From contig OY730440.1 of the NCBI GenBank assembly GCA_963422655.1, positions 1,860,001 to 1,924,000 on the forward strand: 64,000 nt of DNA. Direction: 5' to 3'. This DNA is from CATQHS01 sp963422655. GTDB taxonomy: Bacteria > Actinomycetota > Acidimicrobiia > Acidimicrobiales > Aldehydirespiratoraceae. The notes under the pieces were generated by a model. The model was not told where the DNA came from, did no database searches, and worked only from the letters and a program-made list of their open reading frames with translations. Shown piece by piece: positions 42,162-50,826 of this stretch (position 1 is the stretch's first letter; every line of letters starts with the position of its first letter). The position numbers were made by a program, and so were the translations under genes.

Positions 42162-43649
42162 TCATGGGGTCAGCTCTGTCTCGTAGTCGAGCAAACGGTC
42201 GAACAATGACCTCAACTGGGTCCGTCGGCTCCGGTCGTGGGCCAGGTTTACCAGCTCGTGGGGGTCGTTGTCGATCTCGTACCACTCGTGATCGTGGTCG
42301 TCGAATTCGGCGTCGACGTCGAAGACTTTGCTGTGTGCCGCCGCGGTGCCGTTCCGTTCGACCCCACCGCCGATGCCGTAGTAGCGGGCGTACTTGGTCT
42401 CGCCGTCGAAGAAGCCCCGCACCGCGTAGCGGCTGGAACGGATCAGCCCGGATTGGGCCGAGTCCTGGGAGAACAGTACGTAATCGCGGCCGGCCCGGTT
42501 CGGGTCGTCGATCACTGGTCGCAGATCCCGGCCCGACAGCGTCGGGGTAGTGTCGATGTCCACGCCGCCCCAAGCCGCAATGGTGGCAGCCAGATCGACA
42601 TGGGTGGCCAAAGCTCGGGTGCGCCGCCCGCTCGGCTGGCTCGGGGCCTTGACGATGAGAGGTACCCCCATCACCTCTTCGTACACGCAAGGCAGCTTGG
42701 CCCGCAACCCGTGCGAGCCGCAGGCGTCGCCATGGTCCGACGTGTAGACGACGATGGTGTCGTCGTAGAGGCCGAGCTGCTCGAGAGCATCGAGGATCCG
42801 GGTCAGGTCGGCATCGAGCCGTTCGTGCAGGTAGGCGTAGTAATCGAGGCTTCTCAGCCACATACGGTGGTCGTCACGGTGTATGGATCCGACGAAGTGC
42901 TCACGGTTACGCACATGACGCCAGGCCCGCTGCACCTCGGGTTTGGTGTGCAGGTCGTCGTGGAAGTTCTCCGGCAGCTTCTCGAACCGGTGGGGGTAGT
43001 CCTCGGGCGGGGGTGTCAGAGGCAGGTCTTTGCCTTCCTCCCCCAGCCGTGTCCGTTGGATGAAGTCGATGGCTTCGGCGATCTCGGGGTGAGCAGTCTG
43101 GAAGCTGGAGTGGTCGGCTGGGAACCACATTATGTCGTGGGGGTTCACCAGGGCCACGGTCAGGAACCAAGGCCGCTGCCCGCCGTGCCGGGTCAGCCAC
43201 TCGACGGTCTGGTCGGTGATGATCGGGTCGAAGTACCGTCCCGTCCACGGGTTGCCGGTGAAGTGATAGTCGTCGCCTTGCCAGTCGAGGTAACCGTGGG
43301 CGGCCATGTCGGGATGGCGGCTGTGGCTCAGATGCCACTTGCCCAGATAGCTCGACCGGTAGCCCTCTTCGGCAAGGAGCCTGCCGATGGTGGGGATGGT
43401 GGGGTCGAGGGCGACGTGGGTCGGGAAATTGACGTTGTCGATCACGCCGTGCTCGGCCAGGTAGCAGCCCGTGTAGAGGCTGGCCCGAGACGGCGAACAG
43501 GGGGATGCGTGGGTGTAGTAGCGGTCGAAGCTCACACCGTCGTCTCGCAGTCTCTGGTGGGCCGGGAGATCCACTGTTCCTTGGAGCCAGTCGTTGCGGC
43601 GCTCCTCGTCGGAGACGATCAGCAAGATGTTGGGCTGTTCGGTGGCCAT
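42162..43649 (-). CDS. Sulfatase (formylglycine-dependent arylsulfatase/choline-sulfatase type)
   Basis: A 495-residue alkaline-phosphatase-fold sulfatase. The modification motif SPCSPSRAS gives Cys51, expected to be converted to formylglycine (C-x-P-S-R), with Arg55. N-terminal metal ligands are in NILLIVSDEE (here D-E rather than the usual D-D/D-Q); C-terminal ones are in VVYTSDHGD. GKWHLS carries the expected lysine and histidine. There is no signal peptide, so it is cytoplasmic. The substrate is unknown; choline sulfate or an aromatic sulfate ester are possible. Confidence 0.9.
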   Translation of the reverse strand: MATEQPNILLIVSDEERRNDWLQGTVDLPAHQRLRDDGVSFDRYYTHASPCSPSRASLYTGCYLAEHGVIDNVNFPTHVALDPTIPTIGRLLAEEGYRSSYLGKWHLSHSRHPDMAAHGYLDWQGDDYHFTGNPWTGRYFDPIITDQTVEWLTRHGGQRPWFLTVALVNPHDIMWFPADHSSFQTAHPEIAEAIDFIQRTRLGEEGKDLPLTPPPEDYPHRFEKLPENFHDDLHTKPEVQRAWRHVRNREHFVGSIHRDDHRMWLRSLDYYAYLHERLDADLTRILDALEQLGLYDDTIVVYTSDHGDACGSHGLRAKLPCVYEEVMGVPLIVKAPSQPSGRRTRALATHVDLAATIAAWGGVDIDTTPTLSGRDLRPVIDDPNRAGRDYVLFSQDSAQSGLIRSSRYAVRGFFDGETKYARYYGIGGGVERNGTAAAHSKVFDVDAEFDDHDHEWYEIDNDPHELVNLAHDRSRRTQLRSLFDRLLDYETELTP

Positions 43650-43830
43650 GTCTGACGCTATCTTCCCAGCTCGGCGCGTGAACTGTGCAAAGGCCGGCCC
43701 ACAGGTCTCAGCCTATGGCGTTCAAACCGGCAACCGGGCCGTCTCGTTGGCTCAGTTGGGCAGCGCCGACTTATGACCGGGGTGCGAAGATACATGCCCG
43801 AAGAGCTCCTTTTCTGAGCCCGGCGAGGTG

Positions 43831-44607
43831 TCAACGACCTTTCCAGACGGGGTCCCGTTTTTCTATGAAAGCTTTGGGACCCTCCCGGAAGTCCTCGGTT
43901 CCGACCACGTTCAGGAAGGCTCGCTGGCTGGCCTTGTCGAGGTCGCGGTCGTCGCTGCCGAATGATCGGGTCAGGACCTGACGGCTGGCCTGCACTGCCA
44001 GCGGCGCATTGACGGCCACCCGGACGGCCAGTTCCCGAGCCTCGGCCATCACCGTGGCCTCGGGCACGACGGCGTTCAGCAGGCCCAGCGCCAGGGCCTC
44101 CTCGGAGGTGATCGGATCGCCGGTCAGTACCATCTCTGCGGCTCGGGCCGGGCCAACCGCCCGGGGCAGGCGGTACAGCCCTCCAGCCGACGCGATCAGG
44201 CTGCGTTTGACCTCGGGGAGGCCGATCGGGACTCCCTCGGCCGCTACGGCCATGTCGCAGGCCAGGACTAATTCGCATCCTCCGGCCAGCGCCGGGCCGT
44301 TGACGGCGGCAATGACCGGCTTGGAACGTTCCCGGATTACGAACCCGCCGAATCCGCCTCGCTTCGTGTGCAGGCTGGCCCCGGAGCCGGCTGCGATCTC
44401 CTTGAGGTCGGCGCCGGCGCAGAACGCAACTCCGGCTCCGGTCAAGATGGCGACCCGGGCGTCGGGGGTGGCTTCGTAGCGGTCCAGAGCCGCCTCCATC
44501 TCGATCGCGACCCGGCCGTTGACGGCGTTGCGGGCCTCCGGTCGGTTGATGGTGAGGGTGACGACGTGGCCGTCGAGGTCGTACAGGACAGCGGGGCGGT
44601 CGGTCAT
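43831..44607 (-). CDS. Enoyl-CoA hydratase/isomerase (crotonase) family protein
   Basis: A 258-residue crotonase-fold protein that would hydrate a 2-enoyl-CoA in fatty-acid or related catabolism. Visible are LTINRPEARNAVNGRV, the first oxyanion/CoA region AFCAGADLKE, the second NGPALAGGCELVLACDMAVA, and GLPEVKRSLIASAGGLYRLP with a catalytic-glutamate region. An AAGGATC sequence precedes the ATG. Hydratase, isomerase or hydrolase activity cannot be separated by sequence alone. It precedes prfC on the same strand in genome order but about 50 bases separate them. Confidence 0.88.
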   Translation of the reverse strand: MTDRPAVLYDLDGHVVTLTINRPEARNAVNGRVAIEMEAALDRYEATPDARVAILTGAGVAFCAGADLKEIAAGSGASLHTKRGGFGGFVIRERSKPVIAAVNGPALAGGCELVLACDMAVAAEGVPIGLPEVKRSLIASAGGLYRLPRAVGPARAAEMVLTGDPITSEEALALGLLNAVVPEATVMAEARELAVRVAVNAPLAVQASRQVLTRSFGSDDRDLDKASQRAFLNVVGTEDFREGPKAFIEKRDPVWKGR

Positions 44608-44656
44608 GATGACGATGATCCTTTCGGGCCGGGTCCGAACCGGCCGGCCGCGGTGC

Positions 44657-46243
44657 TCAGCCTTCAGCGATCAGTCGGTCCAGTACCAGCTCGGGGTGGT
44701 CTACCTCCAACCGCTCGAGCCAGTATGGGCTCTCGAACAGGGCCAGGGCTTCGCCGTCGGTTCGGTAGACCACTGTCACCCCCGTCATCGACCGCAGTTT
44801 CCGGGCTGAGGAGGCGTCGGTTGACCGGGCCGTGGTCCAGGCACCGGCGGTCAGTTCGACGGGGGCACCGAACTCGTTGTGGAGGCGGTGGTGAACGATT
44901 TCGAACTGCAGGGGCCCCACCGCGGCCAGAATGGGGGTTTGATCGCCGGTGTCGGGCTCCCGTAGCACCTGCACCACTCCCTCGTCGTCCAACTGAGTGA
45001 TACCGGCCCGGAACTGCTTGAACTTGGACGTGTCGAGGCAGCGGGCGACCCGGAAGTGGGCCGGAGCGAACATCGGCATCGGTGGCCAGCGGACCGGGTC
45101 GTCGACGTATACGGCATCGCCGGCTTTGAAACCGCTTGCGTTCACCAGCCCGACGACGTCACCGGGCCAAGCCTCGTCCACCGTCTCCCGGTCCCGGCCC
45201 AGCACCGAGTGGGCGTACTTGGTGGCGAAGGGCTTTTTGGTCGGGCCGTGGATCACCACCATGCCCCGCTCGAAACGGCCCGAACAGACCCGGACGAAGG
45301 CTACCCGGTCCCGGTGAGCCGGGTTCATGTTGGCTTGCACCTTGAAGACGATCCCGCTGAAGGGCGCGTCGAGGGGTCGGGGGGCGGCATCGGCGTCGAG
45401 GCGGGACACGGGCGCCGGGAGCATGTCCACTACCGCGTCGAGCAGCAGCCCGACCCCGAAATTGGTAAGGGCCGAGCCGTAGAAGACGGGCGACAGCTCG
45501 CCGGACTCGAATCGTTTGGCGTCGAAGAATCGCCCGACCATGTCGAGCAACTCGACGCTCTCACGGGCCGCCGCCAAGTCCCCGTCTCCGTCGCCACCGA
45601 CGAAGGCTCGATCGGCCGGGATTTCCTCCGTTGGAGCCGGTGTCGAGCCGTGAGCGGTCCGGGTGAAGCGCACCAGGTTACCGGTGCGGCGATCTATGAC
45701 CTCGTTGAATCGTTCGCCGTCGCCGACCGGCCAGGTGATGGGCACCGGGTCGAGTACGAGTTGATCCTCGATCTCGTCGAGGAGCTCGAGTGGGTCGCGG
45801 CAGGGGCGATCCCACTTGTTGACGAAAGTGACGATGGGGATCTCACGGTCCCGGCAGACCTCGAAGAGCTTACGGGTCTGCGACTCGATGCCCTTGGCTC
45901 CGTCCAGAACCATGATGGCAGCATCGGTGGCCGACAGAACCCGGTAGGTGTCTTCGGAGAAATCACGGTGCCCGGGCGTGTCGAGCAGGTTGATCACGTG
46001 ATCGCGGTAGCAGAACTGGAGCACCGTTGACGTGATCGAGATGCCCCTTCGCTGTTCGAGCTCCATCCAGTCCGAGGTTGTCGCCCGCACCGAGCCGCGC
46101 CCTCTCACCGTGCCCGCGCCAGCGGTGAGCACTCCGCTGTAGAGCAGGAACTTCTCGGTCAGGGTGGTCTTGCCTGCGTCGGGGTGCGAGATGATGGCAA
46201 GAGCTCGGCGTCGGGCTGCTTCGGCTCGGGGATCGGACACCAC
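44657..46243 (-). CDS. prfC: Peptide chain release factor 3
   Basis: A 528-residue translational GTPase of RF3 type, which recycles RF1/RF2 after peptide release. G1 is SHPDAGKTTLTEKFLLYSG, G2 near GISITSTVLQF, G3 DTPGHRDFSEDTYR and G4 NKWDRP. The C-terminal domains have the RF3-type end. The residues DPVPITWPVGDGERFNEVID after G4 are characteristic of RF3 rather than EF-G. The GTG at 46243 is the start. RF3 is not universal in Actinobacteria. Confidence 0.93.
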   Translation of the reverse strand: MVSDPRAEAARRRALAIISHPDAGKTTLTEKFLLYSGVLTAGAGTVRGRGSVRATTSDWMELEQRRGISITSTVLQFCYRDHVINLLDTPGHRDFSEDTYRVLSATDAAIMVLDGAKGIESQTRKLFEVCRDREIPIVTFVNKWDRPCRDPLELLDEIEDQLVLDPVPITWPVGDGERFNEVIDRRTGNLVRFTRTAHGSTPAPTEEIPADRAFVGGDGDGDLAAARESVELLDMVGRFFDAKRFESGELSPVFYGSALTNFGVGLLLDAVVDMLPAPVSRLDADAAPRPLDAPFSGIVFKVQANMNPAHRDRVAFVRVCSGRFERGMVVIHGPTKKPFATKYAHSVLGRDRETVDEAWPGDVVGLVNASGFKAGDAVYVDDPVRWPPMPMFAPAHFRVARCLDTSKFKQFRAGITQLDDEGVVQVLREPDTGDQTPILAAVGPLQFEIVHHRLHNEFGAPVELTAGAWTTARSTDASSARKLRSMTGVTVVYRTDGEALALFESPYWLERLEVDHPELVLDRLIAEG

Positions 46244-46299
46244 GTCAGTGTGGCCGCCGGAGGCTGAGATCGGACATCTCTGAAGCCGGTCGGTCGGGG

Positions 46300-47346
46300 T
46301 CAGGTGTCACGGGTCACTGCGAAATGAGCCAGGGCGGTCAGAGCGGCCTTGGCCTCGGGATCGTCGGGCAGGCCGGTCAAGGTGATGATGGCCCGATCCA
46401 AGAGATGTTCGATGTCCTCTTCGACCCGGGTCCGGGCCCCGGTGTCGATCAGGATGCTCTGGATAGTGGCGACGGACCGGTCGTCGAGATCGCGCCCAAC
46501 GGTGTCGAGCAGCTCGAGCTGGCCCGGATCGGCCGACTCCCGAGCCAAGGCCAGCAGCAGCGTGGGCTTGCCCTCTCGGAGATCGGCACCCACCGGCTTG
46601 CCGGTGACGGCCGGGTCGCCGAAGGCGCCGAGTATGTCGTCGCGAAGTTGGTAGGCGATACCGAGCGGTTGACCATGGCCGGCCAGAGCCTCGTGGAGGT
46701 CGGTCCGTCCGGCCAGGGCCGCGCCGAGTTGGAGGGGTCGCACGATGGTGTAGCCGGCCGTCTTGTGCTCGGCGATGAGCCGAGCTTCTCTGGTAGTGGC
46801 CCGGCCCCGGGCCGTGCCCAGCACGTCGAGGTACTGGCCCATGTTCAACTCGGCCCTCAGCTCGTCCCAGACAGCCCGGACTTCGGGTGTAACCGTGCCC
46901 AGGGTCCGATCGGCCAGCACCATGGCCATGTCGCCCACCAAGACGGCCGCCGCTTCGCCGAACCGGCGGTCCTCGCCCTGCCAACGGTTCCGGTGATGGC
47001 GGTCCACGAACCGGTGCCAGACGGTCGGAGATCCCCGGCGGGTCGGCGATCCGTCCATCACGTCGTCGTGGACGAGGGCGAAGGCATGGAGCAACTCCAG
47101 GGCACAACCAGTGGCGACAGCTCCGTCCCCGGATGCCGCACCGCCGCCGAGGACCCACCCCCAGTGGCAATAGGCGGGCCGGATCCTTTTGCCCCCGCCC
47201 AGCACGAGCTCGGTGAGGTCGCCCAGAGGTTGGGCCAGCATCGGGTCGAGCTCGATCCAACGCTGTTTCTCGGCCACCAGCAGGGCGGTCAAGGCGGAAT
47301 CGACCCGAGCTGCGATCGACGTGAGTTGCCGAGGCGCTGCGGTCAT
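46300..47346 (-). CDS. Polyprenyl diphosphate synthase ((E)-prenyl transferase, IdsA-like)
   Basis: A 348-residue all-alpha isoprenyl diphosphate synthase. The first aspartate-rich motif is in LVHDDVMDGSPTRRG, the second in YQLRDDILGAFGDP, with GGKRIRP near the N-terminus. Short-chain products (farnesyl or geranylgeranyl diphosphate) are likely from the class, but chain length is not certain. The start codon overlaps the xseB stop by 4 bases, as in the xseA-xseB-prenyl synthase order known from many bacteria. Confidence 0.9.
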   Translation of the reverse strand: MTAAPRQLTSIAARVDSALTALLVAEKQRWIELDPMLAQPLGDLTELVLGGGKRIRPAYCHWGWVLGGGAASGDGAVATGCALELLHAFALVHDDVMDGSPTRRGSPTVWHRFVDRHHRNRWQGEDRRFGEAAAVLVGDMAMVLADRTLGTVTPEVRAVWDELRAELNMGQYLDVLGTARGRATTREARLIAEHKTAGYTIVRPLQLGAALAGRTDLHEALAGHGQPLGIAYQLRDDILGAFGDPAVTGKPVGADLREGKPTLLLALARESADPGQLELLDTVGRDLDDRSVATIQSILIDTGARTRVEEDIEHLLDRAIITLTGLPDDPEAKAALTALAHFAVTRDT

Positions 47347-47615
47347 GCCTCGGGGGCTTCAGCGAGGGTGGCCATTACCCGTTCTACTTGCATACGGGCG
47401 TTGGTGATCCTCTTGCGGCAGATCTCGATCAGAGTCGAGGCTCGCTCGACCCGGGCGGCCAGCAGGTCCACGTCGAGGTCGTGGCTGCTGATCTCGTCCA
47501 AGATGGCGTCGAGTTCTTCGACAGCGGCGGCATAACCAGGCTCGGGCCCCGTCTCGGTGCCGACGGTTTTGTCGAGGTCGGGCCCCGTCTGGGTGCTGGC
47601 GGTTTTGTCGAGCAT
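47343..47615 (-). CDS. xseB: Exodeoxyribonuclease VII small subunit
   Basis: A 90-residue helical protein; residues 28-80 (YAAAVEELDAILDEISSHDL and DLLAARVERASTLIEICRKR) are the XseB coiled coil, which packs on XseA to form the single-strand nuclease complex. The N-terminal extension carries a 12-residue duplication (LDKTASTQTGP and LDKTVGTETGP) reflecting a 36-base DNA repeat. It starts 3 bases after xseA and overlaps the prenyl synthase by 4. Confidence 0.92.
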   Translation of the reverse strand: MLDKTASTQTGPDLDKTVGTETGPEPGYAAAVEELDAILDEISSHDLDVDLLAARVERASTLIEICRKRITNARMQVERVMATLAEAPEA

Positions 47616-47618
47616 CGG

Positions 47619-48896
47619 TCACTCCGGTTCGACTGGGTTTCGAATCGTACTGGTGAGGGTGCCGTCGCCGACTTGGGTGGTGATCACCTCGCCGGTGGTC
47701 ACGTCGGCCGTCGACCGCACCACCCGGCCGGTGGCGGTCCTGGTGATCGACCAGCCTCGCCGTAGGGTCCGGATCGGGTCGAAGGCCGACACCCGGGCCG
47801 CCATCGAGTCGAGACGGAGCCCAGCTCGGCTCAGGGTGTCGCGCTGAGCGGCGTCGAGCGCCTTCACGGCGGTGTCGATGCGACGTTGGGCGTCGGTGAT
47901 GGTGCTGTTCCCGGCGACGGCCAGAGTCGCGGCCCGGGTGTCGATCCGATGTCCGGCGGCCTGGAGATGGTGCCGGCTGCGGTGGGCTGCGACGCGGGCC
48001 GCATCGTCGAGGCCGGCGAGGAAGGCCGTGACCCGACCGACGAGATCGACTGCCGCCGCCGTCGGGGTGGGGTGGGCGGTGTGAGCCACCTCATCGGCCA
48101 CGCTGCGGTCGGTCTCATGGCCGATCCCGGTGAACACCGGGCGCCCGCAGGCTGCTATGGCCCGAGCCACTGTTTCGTGGTCGAAAGCGGCCAAGTCGGT
48201 GCGGCTGCCACCGCCTCGGACCACCACCACCAAGTCGCCGACGCTCGCCGCGGCCGAGATGGCGGCGGCGATGGCTCGAGGTGCCTCCCGACCCTGAACG
48301 GGGGTATGTACCTCTGTCACTTCGAAGGCGAAGCGGCTGCGTTCGAGCCGGGACATGAAATCGGCGTGGGCGGCGCTGCCCAGCGAAGTGACCAGGCCGA
48401 CCCGCAGCGGTACCGGGGCCATACTGCGAGCGGCGTTAGCCCGCAGCAGACCTTCGCTGGTCAGGGTCTTCATCAGTACCTCCCGCTCGACGACCAGCCG
48501 TCCGAGAGTGTGGGCCGGGTCGATGGCGGTCATCTGGAGCTGGATCCTGCCCGCGGGCGGGTAGTAATCGACCGTCGCCTCGATCCGGACCTCGACCCCG
48601 TCGGTCATGCGGACGGCGTTGCCGTGGCGCTTGAGCATGGCGTTCACCCGGACCCGGGCCTCGTTGAAGAGAACGACGTTGACTCTGGCGGCCGGGGTCC
48701 CGCCCGGTTGCGGCGCCGGTTCGACGAGGTCGAAGAACACGGGGCCGCCGGCCATCCGGTGGATGTTGCCGATATCGCCGGTGACCCACACCCTGTCCGG
48801 GAAGGCCTGGCCGAGGACACCCCGTAGCCGATCGGCCAGCTCGCCGACGGTCAGGGTCGCCGCGGTCGCCCTCGGATGGCTCGCCTCGGTGCTCAC
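47619..48896 (-). CDS. xseA: Exodeoxyribonuclease VII large subunit
   Basis: A 425-residue catalytic subunit. It has the N-terminal OB-fold (VWVTGDIGNIHRMAGGPVFF in place of the usual VxGExSN), LKRHGNAVRMTDGVEV, then VLMKTLTSEGLL, the catalytic-domain GLVTSLGSAAHADFMSR, the conserved VVVRGGGSRTDLAAFD and FTGIGHETDRSVADEVA, and a C-terminal coiled coil ending FDPIRTLRRGWSI. The enzyme degrades single-stranded DNA to short oligonucleotides. The start is a GTG. The gene directly follows the ABC exporter gene (5 bases). Confidence 0.94.
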   Translation of the reverse strand: MSTEASHPRATAATLTVGELADRLRGVLGQAFPDRVWVTGDIGNIHRMAGGPVFFDLVEPAPQPGGTPAARVNVVLFNEARVRVNAMLKRHGNAVRMTDGVEVRIEATVDYYPPAGRIQLQMTAIDPAHTLGRLVVEREVLMKTLTSEGLLRANAARSMAPVPLRVGLVTSLGSAAHADFMSRLERSRFAFEVTEVHTPVQGREAPRAIAAAISAAASVGDLVVVVRGGGSRTDLAAFDHETVARAIAACGRPVFTGIGHETDRSVADEVAHTAHPTPTAAAVDLVGRVTAFLAGLDDAARVAAHRSRHHLQAAGHRIDTRAATLAVAGNSTITDAQRRIDTAVKALDAAQRDTLSRAGLRLDSMAARVSAFDPIRTLRRGWSITRTATGRVVRSTADVTTGEVITTQVGDGTLTSTIRNPVEPE

Positions 48897-48901
48897 ACTG
48901 A

Positions 48902-50743
48902 CTACGACGAGTCGAGCTCGACCCGGACCAGCGTCTCGTACAGCTCTTCGTAGAGCCCTCCTGAGCGGCGCAGCTCCTCGTGGGAACCCGACTCGATGAT
49001 CCGGCCCTCGTCGAGCACCACGATGAGGTCGGCGTCGGTAACGGTCGACAGCCGATGGGCGATCACCAGCGAGGTCCGGTCCGTCAGGGCTTCGGCCAAG
49101 GCCTCCTGCACCTGGGCCTCGCTCTCGCTGTCGAGATGCGACGTGGCCTCGTCGAGGATGACGATGGCCGGGTCTTTCAACAGCATCCGGGCGATGGCCA
49201 ACCGCTGTTTCTCGCCTCCCGAGAGCCGGTAACCTCGTTCACCGACGACAGTGTCGTAACCGTCGGGCAGGGCGGCGATCACGTCGTGGATGCGGGCGGC
49301 CCGGCAAGCCGCCTCCAGCTCGGCGGCGTGGGCGGACGGTCGGGCATAACGCAGATTGGCGGCCATGGTGTCATGGAACAAGTGCGGGTCCTGGGTCACC
49401 ACCCCGATGGCCGAACGCAACGAGTCCTGGGTCAGGTCACGGACGTCGGTGTCGTCGACGAGAACGGCGCCGCCGGTCACGTCGTGGAGCCGGGGTACCA
49501 GCGAAGCCAACGTCGTCTTGCCCGAACCGGACGGACCCACCAGCGCCACCATCCGACCCGGTTCGATGATGAGGTTTATGTCGCTCAGCACCTCTCCGGA
49601 CGGTGAGCCCGGTTCGCCGACCAGCGACTCCGCCGTACCCTCGGCCGGAGGCGGGTAACGGAACCGGACCTGGTCGAAGCGGATCCGTCCCACCGGATCG
49701 ACGAGATCGCAGGCGTCTTCGGAATCGGTGATCGGGTTCGGGGTGTCGAGCACCTCGAAAACCCGTTCGAAGCTCACGAACGCGGTCATGACGTCCACCC
49801 GGGCGTTGGATAGGCTGGTCAGGGGCATGTAGATGCGCACCGTGTAGAGGCCGAGGGCGACCAGCGTGCCCGCTGTCAACGTTTCGTCGATGGTGAGGTG
49901 TCCGCCCAGCCAATAGACGATGGCGGTGCCCAATGCTCCCACCAGCGTGAGGGCGATGAGAAAGACCCGCGAGTACATGGCGCTGCGGACACCGATGTCT
50001 CGCACCCTCCCGGCCCGGTCCCCGAAGTCGGCTGCTTCGGTGGCGTGGTTACCGAAGAGCTTGACCAGAAGGGCGCCGGCCACGTTGAACCGTTCGGTCA
50101 TCGTGTCGTTCATCGAAGCGTTGAGGTTCATCCCCTCTCGCGTGATGGCTTGGAGGTGGCGCCCCACCCGGCGGGCGGGCAGGATGAACAGCGGGAGGAT
50201 GAACACGGCCAACAGTGTGAGTCTCCATTCGAGCAGGAACATGGCGATGAGCGTCCCCGCCAGCGTGATCACGTTGCCGATCACGGTCCCCAGCGTTCTG
50301 GTGAAGGCTCGCTGAGCGCCGATCACGTCGTTGTTGAGCCGGCTGACGAGCGTCCCCGTTCGGGTGCGGGTGAAGAACAGGATGGGCATGCGTTGTACGT
50401 GATCGAACAAGGCGACCCTCAGGTCGAAGATCAGCCCTTCGCCCACCCTCACCGACAGCCAGCGCTCGACCAGCGATCCGACGGCCTCGCCCAGGGCCGC
50501 CGCCACCATGGCCGCAAACAAGATATTGAGGTAGCCGCCGTTGCCGTCTACGATTGCGACGTCGAAGATCTTGCGAATGAACAAAGGCGGGAGCAGACCG
50601 AGGAAGGTCGAGGCCACGATCGTGGCCATGAAGGCTCCGATCAGGCGCCGGTAGGGGCGAGCGAAGGACCAGACCCGACGCCGGGTCTCGCGGCTGACCC
50701 GGCGGCCCTTCAGGTCCGAACGGTCCGCTGACACGGAGCGCAT
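48902..50743 (-). CDS. ABC exporter half-transporter (MsbA/MDR type, ABCB-like)
   Basis: A 613-residue fused membrane-ATPase exporter subunit, expected to act as a dimer. Six transmembrane helices lie in the first 320 residues (FMATIVASTFLGLLPPLFIR, LITLAGTLIAMFLLEWRLTL region and others). The ATPase has Walker A VGPSGSGKTTLASL, signature RLSGGEKQRLAIARML, Walker B VILDEATSHLD and switch histidine IAHRLST. I chose the ATG at 50743; the longer frame to 50851 overlaps the divergent pncB gene. The substrate is unknown (lipid, drug or peptide). Linked to xseA and xseB in one direction. Confidence 0.88.
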   Translation of the reverse strand: MRSVSADRSDLKGRRVSRETRRRVWSFARPYRRLIGAFMATIVASTFLGLLPPLFIRKIFDVAIVDGNGGYLNILFAAMVAAALGEAVGSLVERWLSVRVGEGLIFDLRVALFDHVQRMPILFFTRTRTGTLVSRLNNDVIGAQRAFTRTLGTVIGNVITLAGTLIAMFLLEWRLTLLAVFILPLFILPARRVGRHLQAITREGMNLNASMNDTMTERFNVAGALLVKLFGNHATEAADFGDRAGRVRDIGVRSAMYSRVFLIALTLVGALGTAIVYWLGGHLTIDETLTAGTLVALGLYTVRIYMPLTSLSNARVDVMTAFVSFERVFEVLDTPNPITDSEDACDLVDPVGRIRFDQVRFRYPPPAEGTAESLVGEPGSPSGEVLSDINLIIEPGRMVALVGPSGSGKTTLASLVPRLHDVTGGAVLVDDTDVRDLTQDSLRSAIGVVTQDPHLFHDTMAANLRYARPSAHAAELEAACRAARIHDVIAALPDGYDTVVGERGYRLSGGEKQRLAIARMLLKDPAIVILDEATSHLDSESEAQVQEALAEALTDRTSLVIAHRLSTVTDADLIVVLDEGRIIESGSHEELRRSGGLYEELYETLVRVELDSS

Positions 50744-50826
50744 CACCTGGAACTGGTTGGCTGCGGTCACGGCCGTCCTCCCGGCTGAGTCGAGCTTACG
50801 CAAGGAAGGGCCGGTAGCGTTTCGGG

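Noticed and set aside
42237..43655. 472-codon plus-strand open frame opposite the sulfatase
   Set aside because: Antisense shadow; the sulfatase C-x-P-S-R motif and metal sites are on the minus strand.
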